Below, piece by piece: positions 9,201 to 22,277 of a stretch of DNA of 64,000 bases (the first letter of the stretch is position 1; every line of letters begins with the position of its first letter). Position numbers and translations under genes: made by a program. The notes beneath the pieces were generated by a model that saw only the letters and a list, made by a program, of their open reading frames with translations, had not been told where the DNA came from and made no database searches. The stretch lies in assembly GCF_031143425.1 (NCBI RefSeq), contig NC_090447.1:27556238-27620237 (forward strand), given 5' to 3'. This DNA comes from Pleurodeles waltl (taxonomy: Eukaryota > Chordata > Amphibia > Caudata > Salamandridae).

Positions 9201-12200
9201 AGCAGAGTAGACTGGTCCAGTGTGGAATGACCAGAAGTTTCAGGGCGAGCTCCCGGACCGCCTTGAGGTTCATCATTATGCAGCCTTGACAGGCCTTGGA
9301 GTTGTAATCTGGCTTCAGGGATCAGAGGCAAACCAGGTGGAGTCTGTCACAAACATCTGCCCTGTGAAAGGGCACATAAAGTTGTAAACTTGCAGGTTTT
9401 TTTTTTTTAGGGGACATCCCTAAAGCACAGTATGAGCTAATGCTCCAAGGGTAAGACAGAAAATCAAAAAAGGTAGTCAAAAAATGACTGAAGTAGCTCT
9501 TCCAAATCAGCGGTGATGGCCCGGAAAGTAAAGAATTGTTAGTATGCTGGATTGGTGCCTATACAAGCACCACGCTCATCACATCCAGCGCAGAGGACAC
9601 CGATGCTGAGTTGAACGAGGCTACCTATCAACGTGCAAAGGAACTGCTCCATATTGTTCTGGATCCAGTCTGATGCCGGAGGATAATTCAAAGGTAAGGA
9701 ATCTGCGGCCAGAAGCATCTATTAGATCACCAAAATAGTAAAATTCAAAATATTTATTCTTGGCAGGTGACCCTGCGTCACCTTTCCTACTAAGTTGTGG
9801 GATGTCCGGGTCAGCAGGCTCAAAATCCTGCCCAGGACAAAAGATAATTCATTAAAGGTCTAGGTTCTGTGTGGACCTTTCACATAAGGTGCTGCCTCCA
9901 TCAGGCACATTACTGACTTCCAAACCCCAGTCTTTGCTCTTCAACCTCAAAGAAGCCAGAAGGACATGAGGATGGCAGATTGGAGGAAGGGGGCCGGAGG
10001 ACTAAGGACAACACAACAAGAGTGGTGAGCATTATGGCCATCCAAGGACACCCACTCCCTCTTCCTTCCTTGTACGAAGGATACAAAGCACACAAATGTG
10101 ACCCGGGACAAGGAGAACACCTGCTGATAAACAAGTGAAAGAATGGTAAATGTTGAAAAAAAACTCTATTCTAGAGTCTAAAGAAAATAAGAGCAAGGAG
10201 TAAAATTGTGCAGGTGAATCGAAAAACAGAGGAGGATGATGATATCTCACTATACCTCTACTGCTAACATGAACAGCATAAAGTCAACAGGACATGATAA
10301 ACCATGCCCCTCACAGCATCCAACTGTGTGGCACCAGGGCCAAAGGAAAGCTTGGCAGCCTAGTAGGGCACACAGAAGCCTGCAGTCCAGAGCCGGGGTA
10401 ACAAAGAAAATGCACTCCACAGTAAGGGACACTCGATCTCAATAAGTGAGAACACCGCAGCAAGGACAGGAGCAGAGGGGAATACTTTAGGAAGACAGAG
10501 AACGAGGGTCAAAGAATAAGACAGCCCATCTTGCAAACTAGGAAAAAAACAATAGCATACCATAGCACTAATGGGGGTATCAAGGATAACATAAAAGGGA
10601 TGCCCAAGAAACTTGGTTCATCAGCACAAAATGGCCATTGTCCACTGTTGTATGAAATTATTGTTCAGTACATGTGCAAACACAAAAGGACATCCTCAAG
10701 TTAACGATTTGTCCCTGCTCCCACTTTGTTTGGTTTGCTGGAATGAGGAACTCTATCTAATTAGTCATGTCCCTACATCTTTTTCAATGTATGCAACCGG
10801 ATTTAAGTGGCTAGTCCTTCTATTCTAGGTACAGCATCATGGAGCGAGGTCCAACATATGTCAGGCAAACTGATGTGTGTGCACATACGGATTATAGCTG
10901 GTGCAGATAAGCAGCCTGCTCCAGTCCCACGTACAATACTTTACAGTTAATGGGGCAGAAAGTTCATATGCCCCCAGTTTCCAATTTTCTGCCACACCGT
11001 TGGTTCTTGGCTCACACAGGAATGCACATGATGATTACTGGCTAGTACAGCAGAGAATAATCTCTATCATGGTAAAAATTCATTATTGCCTAGAACTCGT
11101 GACGATCCTTGTGAAAATTACAAGGCATATCTTTTCTGCGCAGACAGTAACGCGGTATTCATTTGGCAAGACTAGTTTCCTAAATCCTTAGAAGAGGTTG
11201 TGAAACATTATGCCCTCAGCCGGTACACCCATTAATGTGTGGGGCTGCCATACGCTGATGAGCCTTCCGGGGACACAGGAACTATTTCATACCCTGAGAC
11301 CTCCGGAAGGTGACTCCCTCTCTGTGTTCTGCTTCACCACATGAGATCACTATGGAGCACAGTCAAACCCATGAGAACCAAGAAGCAGAGGAACACCACC
11401 ACAAAATATGAGCTGTCCTGCAGTGTGGAATTGCAGAAAGTATTGCTTTGTTTTTTTGGCTTGAAGGCAACAGCAAAGGACTGTTGTGAGATAAATGGCT
11501 ACTGTAGTGGTAGTTTAGGGAAAGCTCATCATTAGTACCCCCCTGGAGCATAGAAAATACACAAATGAAACCAAGTGGTAAACTGTTAACTGCTCTCCTG
11601 TGATCCTCTGGGCTACGTAACCGTTCAGAAAAGTCCAGTCCCTCTGATTTCTGGGAACAAGCGTGTTCCCTGTCCCAAAGGCCAAAGCAGGAACATTCCA
11701 TCTTTCCAAATTCAATCAGACAGCTTTCCAGTTCACCCCAGTGACCAGCAGTGTTCTCAGTCTGCAGCTTTGTCCTTTTTACCCGTGACTGGCTAGCTAA
11801 GTATCACATGGTGATCTATGAACTTCCATCACATGGTGAGCCTTGATGCATCCCCGCGTGAGGTCAGATCCCTGAATACTCTTTTTAGGTTGACAAGTTT
11901 ACTTTAGACTATCAAGGCTTTCCCAACGACCATGGTGTGGCCAGGTACTGCCACAGGTACCTAGTGAGCCCTGAAATTGCAAAACACAGAAGTTCTGCGC
12001 TACAGAGCTCAGATCGGAGTCTGAAGCTACCGAATGGTAAAACAGGAGCACAGAAGGAGGCTACAGCAACATATATTAGACACCATGCCCGATTCATATC
12101 AGAATAGGAAAGCACCACCATCAGGCAGGAGCAGAACAGCATTAACTAGACTGTCGAAGTGCTCGATGGCGGGGAAACAGACGGACCATCCGGTTGATAG

Positions 12201-12583
12201 CTCTAAAGGGCTGATGTCTACGTGCACTGCACCACAACATGACACACACACACCAACCCCCCCTCCCACCGAGGATCTGCAGTGTTAATTACTTGGACCT
12301 AAAGTCGAGAGATGCCTAGAGCTGCCGCGAAGTCCCCACATATGTGGAACCAAAGAGACATGGACACTCCAGTTCCGATCCACAGATGGGAGCAGATTCC
12401 AACCTTCATTTACAAAGGGACAGTACTCTCCTTATGCCAACTGTAAAGAGATCTTAGAAAATGAGGTGAAGCTGGAGGAAAACAGAGGATCCCCTGAGCA
12501 TGGCCGTCAGAGACAAAGGACTAAGCACATCAGGGAACTAAATAAAGCAGCTCACACTGTCGAGCTCAGGCGATACAGACTGA
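9201..12583. other. Intronic DNA, no gene recognised
   Basis: I see only short unrelated open frames and simple runs (for example a T run near 9400). No RNA gene, transposon terminus or exon can be supported. Part of 9200-9700 may still belong to the decayed DIRS copy to the left. Confidence 0.5.
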
Positions 12584-12754
12584 GGCCCCGCTTTAGAGTT
12601 TGGCGGACGGGTTAGTCAGTTGCAAATGTGATGATATCCCGTCCGCCGTATTACGAATTCCCTCAGAATATAATGGGATTGTGATACAATGGATGGTATT
12701 TCCGTCAAGCTTGTGACAGAATAACCCCACCTGCCAAACTCGGAATCAGGCCCC
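12584..12754. mobile_element. PIF/Harbinger-like MITE candidate
   Basis: A 171-bp stretch with imperfect terminal inverted repeats of about 28 bp. The left end is GGCCCCGCTTTAGAGTTTGG. The right end, reverse-complemented, reads GGGCCTGATTCCGAGTTTGG. The ends resemble those of the MITE at 42470-42627 (GGGCCTGATTTAGA). A clean three-base target duplication is not visible, so the class is by similarity of the ends only. Confidence 0.5.
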
Positions 12755-15283
12755 AAGACTTACCATCCCGGTCACTCATAAATGTCCCAATAAAATCTTT
12801 TCAAATTTGTAGATTCAAGTCTGAAGAGCGAGGGCAGTCATGGGAGCACATAGTGGCATCTTTATCAAATAAGAAAGAACGAGGATGTGAAGCACAAATA
12901 TTTAAACCCCAGAGGGAAATTTTTCTCATGTGTCCTAGGATGTGACTACAGAGCAGGCAGAGGGCAGAGATTCCTGCATCAACATGCAGAGGGGGGGCCG
13001 TCTGCAGAGCTACACACAGAGGGGGGCGAGCGTGTACAGAAACCTGGAGTCTCACAAACACAGCATGGGCAACAGGAGCCTCCCCAGCGGGAACTATAGC
13101 CACTATTAACACCAGTCAAGGCAGAGGACGGATTTTTTAATAGGTCTGGCATTAGCAAAGACCTTTTGATTTTACAAAAAAATATATATACATACTTTGT
13201 TATACGTGCTTTCAGTCAGCCTTCTTCATCCACTGTTATTGAGCCATTCACATTTTACTTCTGGGCGGTACAGCTAGTAAATGAGCCATTTCAGCCATTG
13301 GAAAACTTCACTGTGGGTGACGGATTCCTGCTCTTTCAGAAACAGCACAGCCACACAAAGAAGTTACCTTAAGTCCTAGGGACAAGACTGGCACAACGTG
13401 CAATGTGAGCTCAAAAAATAATTTATTTTAGCCAAGTCCAGCAGCTCCTCAAAAATATAGTTTTACAAAAACCGTGATAAAACGAAATAAGCATTAAAGA
13501 AGCCAAAAGGCTTGCAGCGTACGCCAGACCTATTGCCTGTGCCAATGCTTGTCTTCTGAGCTGTATGTTCCTTCCTATTGGTCATTACTGGAGTAGTTCT
13601 CATCTTATCCAAGACACAATAACCTTCCAGACCACTGCGAGGTTCACCCAAGTGATGGCAGAAAACCACGCCCGCCTTCATCTTTTTGTCAAGATTGTCA
13701 CCTGTTCACCTGGAGCACAGGTGTGGGTAACAATGCTGGACCTTCGCCCCCAAGCCCAATTTTGTTTCCTACAATTCAATATATAAAATATTGAATAACG
13801 TGCAAGGTAAAACTTTGCAGGTGAGAGTCAGATGACTTGTTCCAACAAACACTGCCTGCTATTTTATTTTGCACAATAAAGACATGAAATCCAAGACAGT
13901 GCAAGCAGCACATTTACACTAAATCTTGGGGGGGGAAACACTTAAAATCAGAAAGAGAGGATATTTAATTTTCTGCTCGAAATAGATATTTGAATTTCAG
14001 AGTCAGCCTGCTTCATTTGATAGCCATGGTGTACGATTTCCTAGATTCCTTAAAGTTCTGATGTTCAGAATGAGATTCACCTTGATCAGTTCCATTTAAA
14101 TATTTAGCAGTAATATCTCGGGAGTAAGCTGATCACAAGTCTTACGCACTTAGGCTGGAGGACCAAAAGGGCAGGGACCAGGAATGTCCGGCGAAGCAGC
14201 ATCTGTTTGCGCCTCGCGTCAGCGGCGCTACACCTGGAAGATTACTGATGGGTGTTCATGTAAAGGTGTCTCGCGACGCAGGAGGACACCCCAAGGAACT
14301 TAGAGTGATACCAAGGAATGAATGCAAGAAGTGCCTTGTTACAGTCACAGAGCACACTGTGACTTCCAGTGGATATCAAGAGGTTCGTTTTCATGTGCAA
14401 GAAAAGTCTCCTCACTACTCTAAGGCTCATGTGACTTCTGCGGCTTCTCTGCGATGGAGCGTCTGATCTCTGCTCTCTCTTCAGCTGCCACCGTCTGAAG
14501 GTTCACTCACACTCACCTGAGTGTCTGGACTCTCCTCTCCCTGTGTCGCTGAGACACACTCAGACTTGTCACGGTATACTTTCTGCTTGGAGATGAAGGG
14601 GTTTGCAGTCTCAGAATGTTACATTCACAAGCTCTGAATCCGTGTTCCTACCAGTGACATCTGAGAGGAGCCTGCGGCGACTGCGACCGGTGAGGCTGGA
14701 GCTCTGGCTACGGGGCAAGTGCTGCCTGGAACCGAGCTGGGGCTCTTCCGGAAGTGCTGACAGAGGTCCTAAGCAGCTCTCCAGTGAACTGGTGCAAAGG
14801 TTGCAGTAAGGTCCCTGCGGAGGCGCGTGAAGCATGGCTGTCACCCTCCAACTCAGACACTCTCCATCTGCACCAGCACGAAGAGCGAAGCAGCCTTGGG
14901 TGAACAGCAGAAGTGCAAAAACAAAATCAAGACTTGTTCGAGTTCTTTAATTGTGACCAGACAAAGCCCTTCCATCATAAACGCACACAGCAGTGAGATG
15001 GTCCAGAGGCAATGAATGAGTTCCTCACGCGGCAGGAGCAAGCTGTGGTTCAGGGGGGAGTAGCACCGGTGGGTGAGACAACAAGGAATGTACTGCCTCC
15101 TGGCTGAGGGAACACAGAGTAGGTCAGAGGCCTACCTGCTATTTACTGCCAGAATACTGTGTGGGTAGCCAGCCTCAGATCTTTGTTGCAGAAAATACTT
15201 TTTCCATTGCAAATCCGAACTCTGAGTGATTTGACGGTAGAAGTGATGGAAACAACTCAGAAGCTGAATCCCGCGCAGGGCGG
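12755..15283. other. Intronic DNA, no gene recognised
   Basis: No supported gene. A short inverted repeat (GTCACAGAG...CTGTGAC) lies near 14342-14363. The frames present are short and show no recognisable domain. Confidence 0.5.
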
Positions 15284-15357
15284 TTGGGGGTGTCGCGGTT
15301 GGGGGTGTCCCATGCAGGGCGGTTGGGGGTGTCCCAGGCAGGGCGGTTGGGGTGTAA
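15284..15357. repeat. Short G-rich tandem repeat, about 24-bp unit
   Basis: Three to four imperfect copies of a unit like GGGCGGTTGGGGGTGTCCC. The G-runs could form a quadruplex on the plus strand. It lies 190 bp before the large 23-bp array but shares no unit sequence with it. Confidence 0.7.
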
Positions 15358-15547
15358 TCCAAAGACTCATTGCCAAGTTGTAGGTTTCGAGTTGGTGTGC
15401 AGCGTGATAGGGTTTGAGACAGTTATGAGCAGCACTACTGATTTGAAAACTATTACCAGTTATTTGCAGTTATGGCCGTTTTCTTGGCAATGAGCCGGAG
15501 AGATGTGTGTCGGGAGGCGAGGATGTGCTTAGGTAAGTTAAACAGAG

Positions 15548-18500
15548 TGGAGGTGCGTAGGTTTGGTCTCTGGAGGTGCGCAGGTTTGGTCTCTGGAGGT
15601 GCGCAGGTTTGGTCTCTGGAGGTGCGCAGGTTTGGTCTCTGGAGGTGCGCAGGTTTGGTCTCTGGAGGTGCGCAGGTTTGGTCTCTGGAGGTGCGCAGGT
15701 TTGGTCTCTGGAGGTGCGCAGGTTTGGTCTCTGGAGGTGCGCAGGTTTGGTCTCTGGAGGTGCGCAGGTTTGGTCTCTGGAGGTGCGCAGGTTTGGTCTC
15801 TGGAGGTGCGCAGGTTTGGTCTCTGGAGGTGCGCAGGTTTGGTCTCTGGAGGTGCGCAGGTTTGGTCTCTGGAGGTGCGCAGGTTTGGTCTCTGGAGGTG
15901 CGCAGGTTTGGTCTCTGGAGGTGCGCAGGTTTGGTCTCTGGAGGTGCGCAGGTTTGGTCTCTGGAGGTGCGCAGGTTTGGTCTCTGGAGGTGCGCAGGTT
16001 TGGTCTCTGGAGGTGCGCAGGTTTGGTCTCTGGAGGTGCGCAGGTTTGGTCTCTGGAGGTGCGCAGGTTTGGTCTCTGGAGGTGCGCAGGTTTGGTCTCT
16101 GGAGGTGCGCAGGTTTGGTCTCTGGAGGTGCGCAGGTTTGGTCTCTGGAGGTGCGCAGGTTTGGTCTCTGGAGGTGCGCAGGTTTGGTCTCTGGAGGTGC
16201 GCAGGTTTGGTCTCTGGAGGTGCGCAGGTTTGGTCTCTGGAGGTGCGCAGGTTTGGTCTCTGGAGGTGCGCAGGTTTGGTCTCTGGAGGTGCGCAGGTTT
16301 GGTCTCTGGAGGTGCGCAGGTTTGGTCTCTGGAGGTGCGCAGGTTTGGTCTCTGGAGGTGCGCAGGTTTGGTCTCTGGAGGTGCGCAGGTTTGGTCTCTG
16401 GAGGTGCGCAGGTTTGGTCTCTGGAGGTGCGCAGGTTTGGTCTCTGGAGGTGCGCAGGTTTGGTCTCTGGAGGTGCGCAGGTTTGGTCTCTGGAGGTGCG
16501 CAGGTTTGGTCTCTGGAGGTGCGCAGGTTTGGTCTCTGGAGGTGCGCAGGTTTGGTCTCTGGAGGTGCGCAGGTTTGGTCTCTGGAGGTGCGCAGGTTTG
16601 GTCTCTGGAGGTGCGCAGGTTTGGTCTCTGGAGGTGCGCAGGTTTGGTCTCTGGAGGTGCGCAGGTTTGGTCTCTGGAGGTGCGCAGGTTTGGTCTCTGG
16701 AGGTGCGCAGGTTTGGTCTCTGGAGGTGCGCAGGTTTGGTCTCTGGAGGTGCGCAGGTTTGGTCTCTGGAGGTGCGCAGGTTTGGTCTCTGGAGGTGCGC
16801 AGGTTTGGTCTCTGGAGGTGCGCAGGTTTGGTCTCTGGAGGTGCGCAGGTTTGGTCTCTGGAGGTGCGCAGGTTTGGTCTCTGGAGGTGCGCAGGTTTGG
16901 TCTCTGGAGGTGCGCAGGTTTGGTCTCTGGAGGTGCGCAGGTTTGGTCTCTGGAGGTGCGCAGGTTTGGTCTCTGGAGGTGCGCAGGTTTGGTCTCTGGA
17001 GGTGCGCAGGTTTGGTCTCTGGAGGTGCGCAGGTTTGGTCTCTGGAGGTGCGCAGGTTTGGTCTCTGGAGGTGCGCAGGTTTGGTCTCTGGAGGTGCGCA
17101 GGTTTGGTCTCTGGAGGTGCGCAGGTTTGGTCTCTGGAGGTGCGCAGGTTTGGTCTCTGGAGGTGCGCAGGTTTGGTCTCTGGAGGTGCGCAGGTTTGGT
17201 CTCTGGAGGTGCGCAGGTTTGGTCTCTGGAGGTGCGCAGGTTTGGTCTCTGGAGGTGCGCAGGTTTGGTCTCTGGAGGTGCGCAGGTTTGGTCTCTGGAG
17301 GTGCGCAGGTTTGGTCTCTGGAGGTGCGCAGGTTTGGTCTCTGGAGGTGCGCAGGTTTGGTCTCTGGAGGTGCGCAGGTTTGGTCTCTGGAGGTGCGCAG
17401 GTTTGGTCTCTGGAGGTGCGCAGGTTTGGTCTCTGGAGGTGCGCAGGTTTGGTCTCTGGAGGTGCGCAGGTTTGGTCTCTGGAGGTGCGCAGGTTTGGTC
17501 TCTGGAGGTGCGCAGGTTTGGTCTCTGGAGGTGCGCAGGTTTGGTCTCTGGAGGTGCGCAGGTTTGGTCTCTGGAGGTGCGCAGGTTTGGTCTCTGGAGG
17601 TGCGCAGGTTTGGTCTCTGGAGGTGCGCAGGTTTGGTCTCTGGAGGTGCGCAGGTTTGGTCTCTGGAGGTGCGCAGGTTTGGTCTCTGGAGGTGCGCAGG
17701 TTTGGTCTCTGGAGGTGCGCAGGTTTGGTCTCTGGAGGTGCGCAGGTTTGGTCTCTGGAGGTGCGCAGGTTTGGTCTCTGGAGGTGCGCAGGTTTGGTCT
17801 CTGGAGGTGCGCAGGTTTGGTCTCTGGAGGTGCGCAGGTTTGGTCTCTGGAGGTGCGCAGGTTTGGTCTCTGGAGGTGCGCAGGTTTGGTCTCTGGAGGT
17901 GCGCAGGTTTGGTCTCTGGAGGTGCGCAGGTTTGGTCTCTGGAGGTGCGCAGGTTTGGTCTCTGGAGGTGCGCAGGTTTGGTCTCTGGAGGTGCGCAGGT
18001 TTGGTCTCTGGAGGTGCGCAGGTTTGGTCTCTGGAGGTGCGCAGGTTTGGTCTCTGGAGGTGCGCAGGTTTGGTCTCTGGAGGTGCGCAGGTTTGGTCTC
18101 TGGAGGTGCGCAGGTTTGGTCTCTGGAGGTGCGCAGGTTTGGTCTCTGGAGGTGCGCAGGTTTGGTCTCTGGAGGTGCGCAGGTTTGGTCTCTGGAGGTG
18201 CGCAGGTTTGGTCTCTGGAGGTGCGCAGGTTTGGTCTCTGGAGGTGCGCAGGTTTGGTCTCTGGAGGTGCGCAGGTTTGGTCTCTGGAGGTGCGCAGGTT
18301 TGGTCTCTGGAGGTGCGCAGGTTTGGTCTCTGGAGGTGCGCAGGTTTGGTCTCTGGAGGTGCGCAGGTTTGGTCTCTGGAGGTGCGCAGGTTTGGTCTCT
18401 GGAGGTGCGCAGGTTTGGTCTCTGGAGGTGCGCAGGTTTGGTCTCTGGAGGTGCGCAGGTTTGGTCTCTGGAGGTGCGCAGGTTTGGTCTCTGGAGGTGC

Positions 18501-20188
18501 GCAGGTTTGGTCTCTGGAGGTGCGCAGGTTTGGTCTCTGGAGGTGCGCAGGTTTGGTCTCTGGAGGTGCGCAGGTTTGGTCTCTGGAGGTGCGCAGGTTT
18601 GGTCTCTGGAGGTGCGCAGGTTTGGTCTCTGGAGGTGCGCAGGTTTGGTCTCTGGAGGTGCGCAGGTTTGGTCTCTGGAGGTGCGCAGGTTTGGTCTCTG
18701 GAGGTGCGCAGGTTTGGTCTCTGGAGGTGCGCAGGTTTGGTCTCTGGAGGTGCGCAGGTTTGGTCTCTGGAGGTGCGCAGGTTTGGTCTCTGGAGGTGCG
18801 CAGGTTTGGTCTCTGGAGGTGCGCAGGTTTGGTCTCTGGAGGTGCGCAGGTTTGGTCTCTGGAGGTGCGCAGGTTTGGTCTCTGGAGGTGCGCAGGTTTG
18901 GTCTCTGGAGGTGCGCAGGTTTGGTCTCTGGAGGTGCGCAGGTTTGGTCTCTGGAGGTGCGCAGGTTTGGTCTCTGGAGGTGCGCAGGTTTGGTCTCTGG
19001 AGGTGCGCAGGTTTGGTCTCTGGAGGTGCGCAGGTTTGGTCTCTGGAGGTGCGCAGGTTTGGTCTCTGGAGGTGCGCAGGTTTGGTCTCTGGAGGTGCGC
19101 AGGTTTGGTCTCTGGAGGTGCGCAGGTTTGGTCTCTGGAGGTGCGCAGGTTTGGTCTCTGGAGGTGCGCAGGTTTGGTCTCTGGAGGTGCGCAGGTTTGG
19201 TCTCTGGAGGTGCGCAGGTTTGGTCTCTGGAGGTGCGCAGGTTTGGTCTCTGGAGGTGCGCAGGTTTGGTCTCTGGAGGTGCGCAGGTTTGGTCTCTGGA
19301 GGTGCGCAGGTTTGGTCTCTGGAGGTGCGCAGGTTTGGTCTCTGGAGGTGCGCAGGTTTGGTCTCTGGAGGTGCGCAGGTTTGGTCTCTGGAGGTGCGCA
19401 GGTTTGGTCTCTGGAGGTGCGCAGGTTTGGTCTCTGGAGGTGCGCAGGTTTGGTCTCTGGAGGTGCGCAGGTTTGGTCTCTGGAGGTGCGCAGGTTTGGT
19501 CTCTGGAGGTGCGCAGGTTTGGTCTCTGGAGGTGCGCAGGTTTGGTCTCTGGAGGTGCGCAGGTTTGGTCTCTGGAGGTGCGCAGGTTTGGTCTCTGGAG
19601 GTGCGCAGGTTTGGTCTCTGGAGGTGCGCAGGTTTGGTCTCTGGAGGTGCGCAGGTTTGGTCTCTGGAGGTGCGCAGGTTTGGTCTCTGGAGGTGCGCAG
19701 GTTTGGTCTCTGGAGGTGCGCAGGTTTGGTCTCTGGAGGTGCGCAGGTTTGGTCTCTGGAGGTGCGCAGGTTTGGTCTCTGGAGGTGCGCAGGTTTGGTC
19801 TCTGGAGGTGCGCAGGTTTGGTCTCTGGAGGTGCGCAGGTTTGGTCTCTGGAGGTGCGCAGGTTTGGTCTCTGGAGGTGCGCAGGTTTGGTCTCTGGAGG
19901 TGCGCAGGTTTGGTCTCTGGAGGTGCGCAGGTTTGGTCTCTGGAGGTGCGCAGGTTTGGTCTCTGGAGGTGCGCAGGTTTGGTCTCTGGAGGTGCGCAGG
20001 TTTGGTCTCTGGAGGTGCGCAGGTTTGGTCTCTGGAGGTGCGCAGGTTTGGTCTCTGGAGGTGCGCAGGTTTGGTCTCTGGAGGTGCGTAGGTTTGGTCT
20101 CTGGAGGTGCGTAGGTTTGGTCTCTGGAGGTGCGTAGGTTTGGTCTCTGGAGGTGCGTAGGTTTGGTCTCTGGAGGTGCGTAGGTTTA
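15548..20188. repeat. 23-bp satellite/minisatellite array, about 200 copies
   Basis: The unit reads GGTGCGCAGGTTTGGTCTCT plus GGA. Interior units look identical over about 4.5 kb. The first unit and the last five units carry GCGTAG in place of GCGCAG; the outermost right unit degrades into GGTTTAGTTGG. Since 23 is not a multiple of three and the unit has no stop in any frame used, open frames of more than 1500 codons exist on both strands (for example 15453-20225 minus). These are by-products, not genes: they are a 23-residue peptide repeated with no start context or domain. Each unit has one CpG in a TGCGCA palindrome. Confidence 0.95.
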
Positions 20189-21511
20189 GTTGGTATAGCC
20201 ACCATAAGACCAGTGCTGTAATCATGTCGAATGAAGACCAGTGAGGTCATGAGCATTTTTGTTGTAAAATGGCAACAGTGCGCAGACCTTGCGTGTTTTA
20301 TGCAACTGTAAGCGGCAGTGTCTGCAGCGGAGGTGGAAACGTCCATCTTCCTACATGAGCTGAAGAGAACACCCAGGCTTCCGGCTTAGGAAGCAAAATT
20401 CAGTAAGTTGGAGGGAAGCGGAAGCCGGGAGGGTGAAGTGCTGGAGGGAAGAACACCGCTTGTTTTGGAGACTGTAGGGCCGGTTAGTGTCGGATGGCTG
20501 CAGCACAGAGATGAGGGCCTGTCGATAAGGGGACAAATGGGAAGAGGATTCGGATGCTGTCTGGAGGTGACATGAGAAGCTGAAGGAGGAGGCTTTACAT
20601 AGAGAGGTGGTGTATGGTGCATCAGACGCAGGCCATCGACAGACTCGTGGACACCCATTGGGTGCGGCAGCAGACGGGTGTCTAATGGAAACTGTAAAAA
20701 TGCTGGAGAGCTAGAAGGGAAACCTGGTTTCAGTAAGGCCAGCGATGCCAGAAGAGAGTGGTGTATGATGGACAGTAGGGGCCAAAGGCAGTGGAAAGTC
20801 CAGGAGTCTGAGAATGGAAGAGCAATGGTTGTGATGGGCAGTGGTGATGAGGGCAGAAACGAGTGCGTGCGGTTTCTGTGAAATAGAGAGTGTGAGGGCC
20901 TGACTGGGGGGGCAGGGGAGGAGTGGGCTATTGGAGGAGACAGAGAAATATTTTGTTTGTTTATTTTTCCAGGAAGAGTAGAACGTAATCTCCTTGGATG
21001 GTGGTAAAGTATCCGAATACATAGTGATGGGGGAAGTGTGGCGCGGGTGGTGGGGGACGGTTGACAATTTCGAACAGCAAAACGTGTGGCAAGGGAAGCG
21101 CAAAGGTGGAGAGAAGCTGCGGCGGACTCTTGGCTTCTGGGAAAAGATAGGAGGGTTGGGATGCTGGACTGCGGTGATGGGGAGGTTTGCCTAACGGGTC
21201 TCTTCTGTGAAGAATGAGATGCCAGCCCCAGAGGCTGGAAACATCACTGCTATAAAACAGACCCAGCTCCCTGATTTTCATTTTTGAGCCACAGAGGGGA
21301 GCGGTCTGGTGTGAAGAGATACAGTCCTCACGGAAGAGCACAGGAATTAAGAATGGGTCGCCACCCAAGGAGGCCACGCCTACATGAGGTGCTCCAGTCT
21401 GAACTCAATGGCTGACCTCCAAGGGCTGGCGGAGGATGCCTCAGTGAAGAACGACAGAGCAGGCCCGAGCTGCAGGACAGGAAATGTCCAACAGGAAGTC
21501 AGTGTGGGTGA
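20189..21511. other. Intronic DNA, no gene recognised
   Basis: The composition is unremarkable and somewhat G-rich on the plus strand. No domain, splice-flanked exon or transposon end could be supported. Confidence 0.5.
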
Positions 21512-22277
21512 ATGCCAACCCTTGCAATAGAAACTCTGGCGTTTGTGTTCAAGGGAACACAGTGTGGGGTCTTCCATGTCCACTGGATAGTGGATGGCAC
21601 AGCAGGAGGAAGATCCTTCTCCTACCTCGCAGCCCGGACACGGAACGCGCTACCTCTCAAGCTCAGGCAGACCACATCACTGAAGCAGTTCAGGAAGGAC
21701 TGGAACACGCTACCTTTCAAGCTCAGGCAGACTGCATCACTGAAGCAGTTCAGGAAGGACTGGAACGCGCTACCTCTCAAACTGAGGCAGAGAGCATCAC
21801 TGAAGCAGTTCAGGAAGGACTGGAACGCGCTACCTCTCAAACTGAGGCAGAGAGCATCACTGAAGCAGTTCAGGAAGGACTGGAACACGCTACCTTTCAA
21901 GCTCAGGCAGAGAGCATCACTGAAGCAGTTCAGGAAGGACTGGAACGCACTACCTCTCAAGCTCAGGCAGAGAGCATCACTGAAGCAGTTCAGGAAGGAC
22001 TGGAACGCACTACCTCTCAAGCTCAGGCAGAGAGCATCACTGAAGCAGTTCAGGAAGGACTGGAACGCACTACCTCTCAAGCTCAGGCAGAGAGCATCAC
22101 TGAAGCAGTTCAGGAAGGACTGGAACGCACTACCTCTCAAGCTCAGGTAGACTGCATCACTGAAGCAGTTCAGGAAGGACCGCAAGACCTGGCTCCTCGA
22201 CTGAGCAGCACGCCCACAAACAGCTCCTTGAGACCCTGTGGGTGATTAGCCGCGCTCTACAAATCTACGATTGATTG
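21512..22277 (+). pseudogene. 3' end of an L2-type LINE, ORF2 C-terminus and tail
   Basis: The plus-strand frame from about 21590 reads GGRSFSYLAARTRNALPLKL followed by SLKQFRKDW. This is the typical C-terminus of L2/CR1-group LINE ORF2 proteins (consensus like SFSYLAAK.WN.LP...R...SL..FRK.LKT.L). After the tandem array the frame resumes with FRKDRKTWLLD and stops. The 3' tail contains GATTAGCCGCGCTCTACAAA and ends in a short GATT microsatellite at 22267-22277, as in L2-type elements. No RT core is present, so the copy is strongly 5'-truncated. The C-terminal codons were expanded into a 60-bp array. Confidence 0.7.
21640..22183. repeat. 60-bp tandem array within LINE coding sequence, about 9 copies
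   Basis: About nine near-identical 60-bp units, each encoding a 20-residue block (NALPLKLRQRASLKQFRKDW) of the LINE ORF2 C-terminus. 60 is a multiple of three, so the frame stays open. Units differ at a few sites (AACGCG/AACACG/AACGCA; GCTCAG/ACTGAG; GACCAC/GACTGC/GAGAGC), and the variants are grouped. The last four units before the end are the most alike, which suggests stepwise local duplication. Confidence 0.9.

Noticed and set aside
15548..20188. CRISPR-like array
   Set aside because: There are no spacers; units abut directly, and the context is a vertebrate intron. The same applies to the 60-bp, 24-bp and 236-bp arrays.
15453..20346. Open frames of 1512-1602 codons on both strands
   Set aside because: They arise because a 23-bp unit lacks stops in every frame read; the peptide is a 23-residue repeat with no domain, and both strands are open alike.
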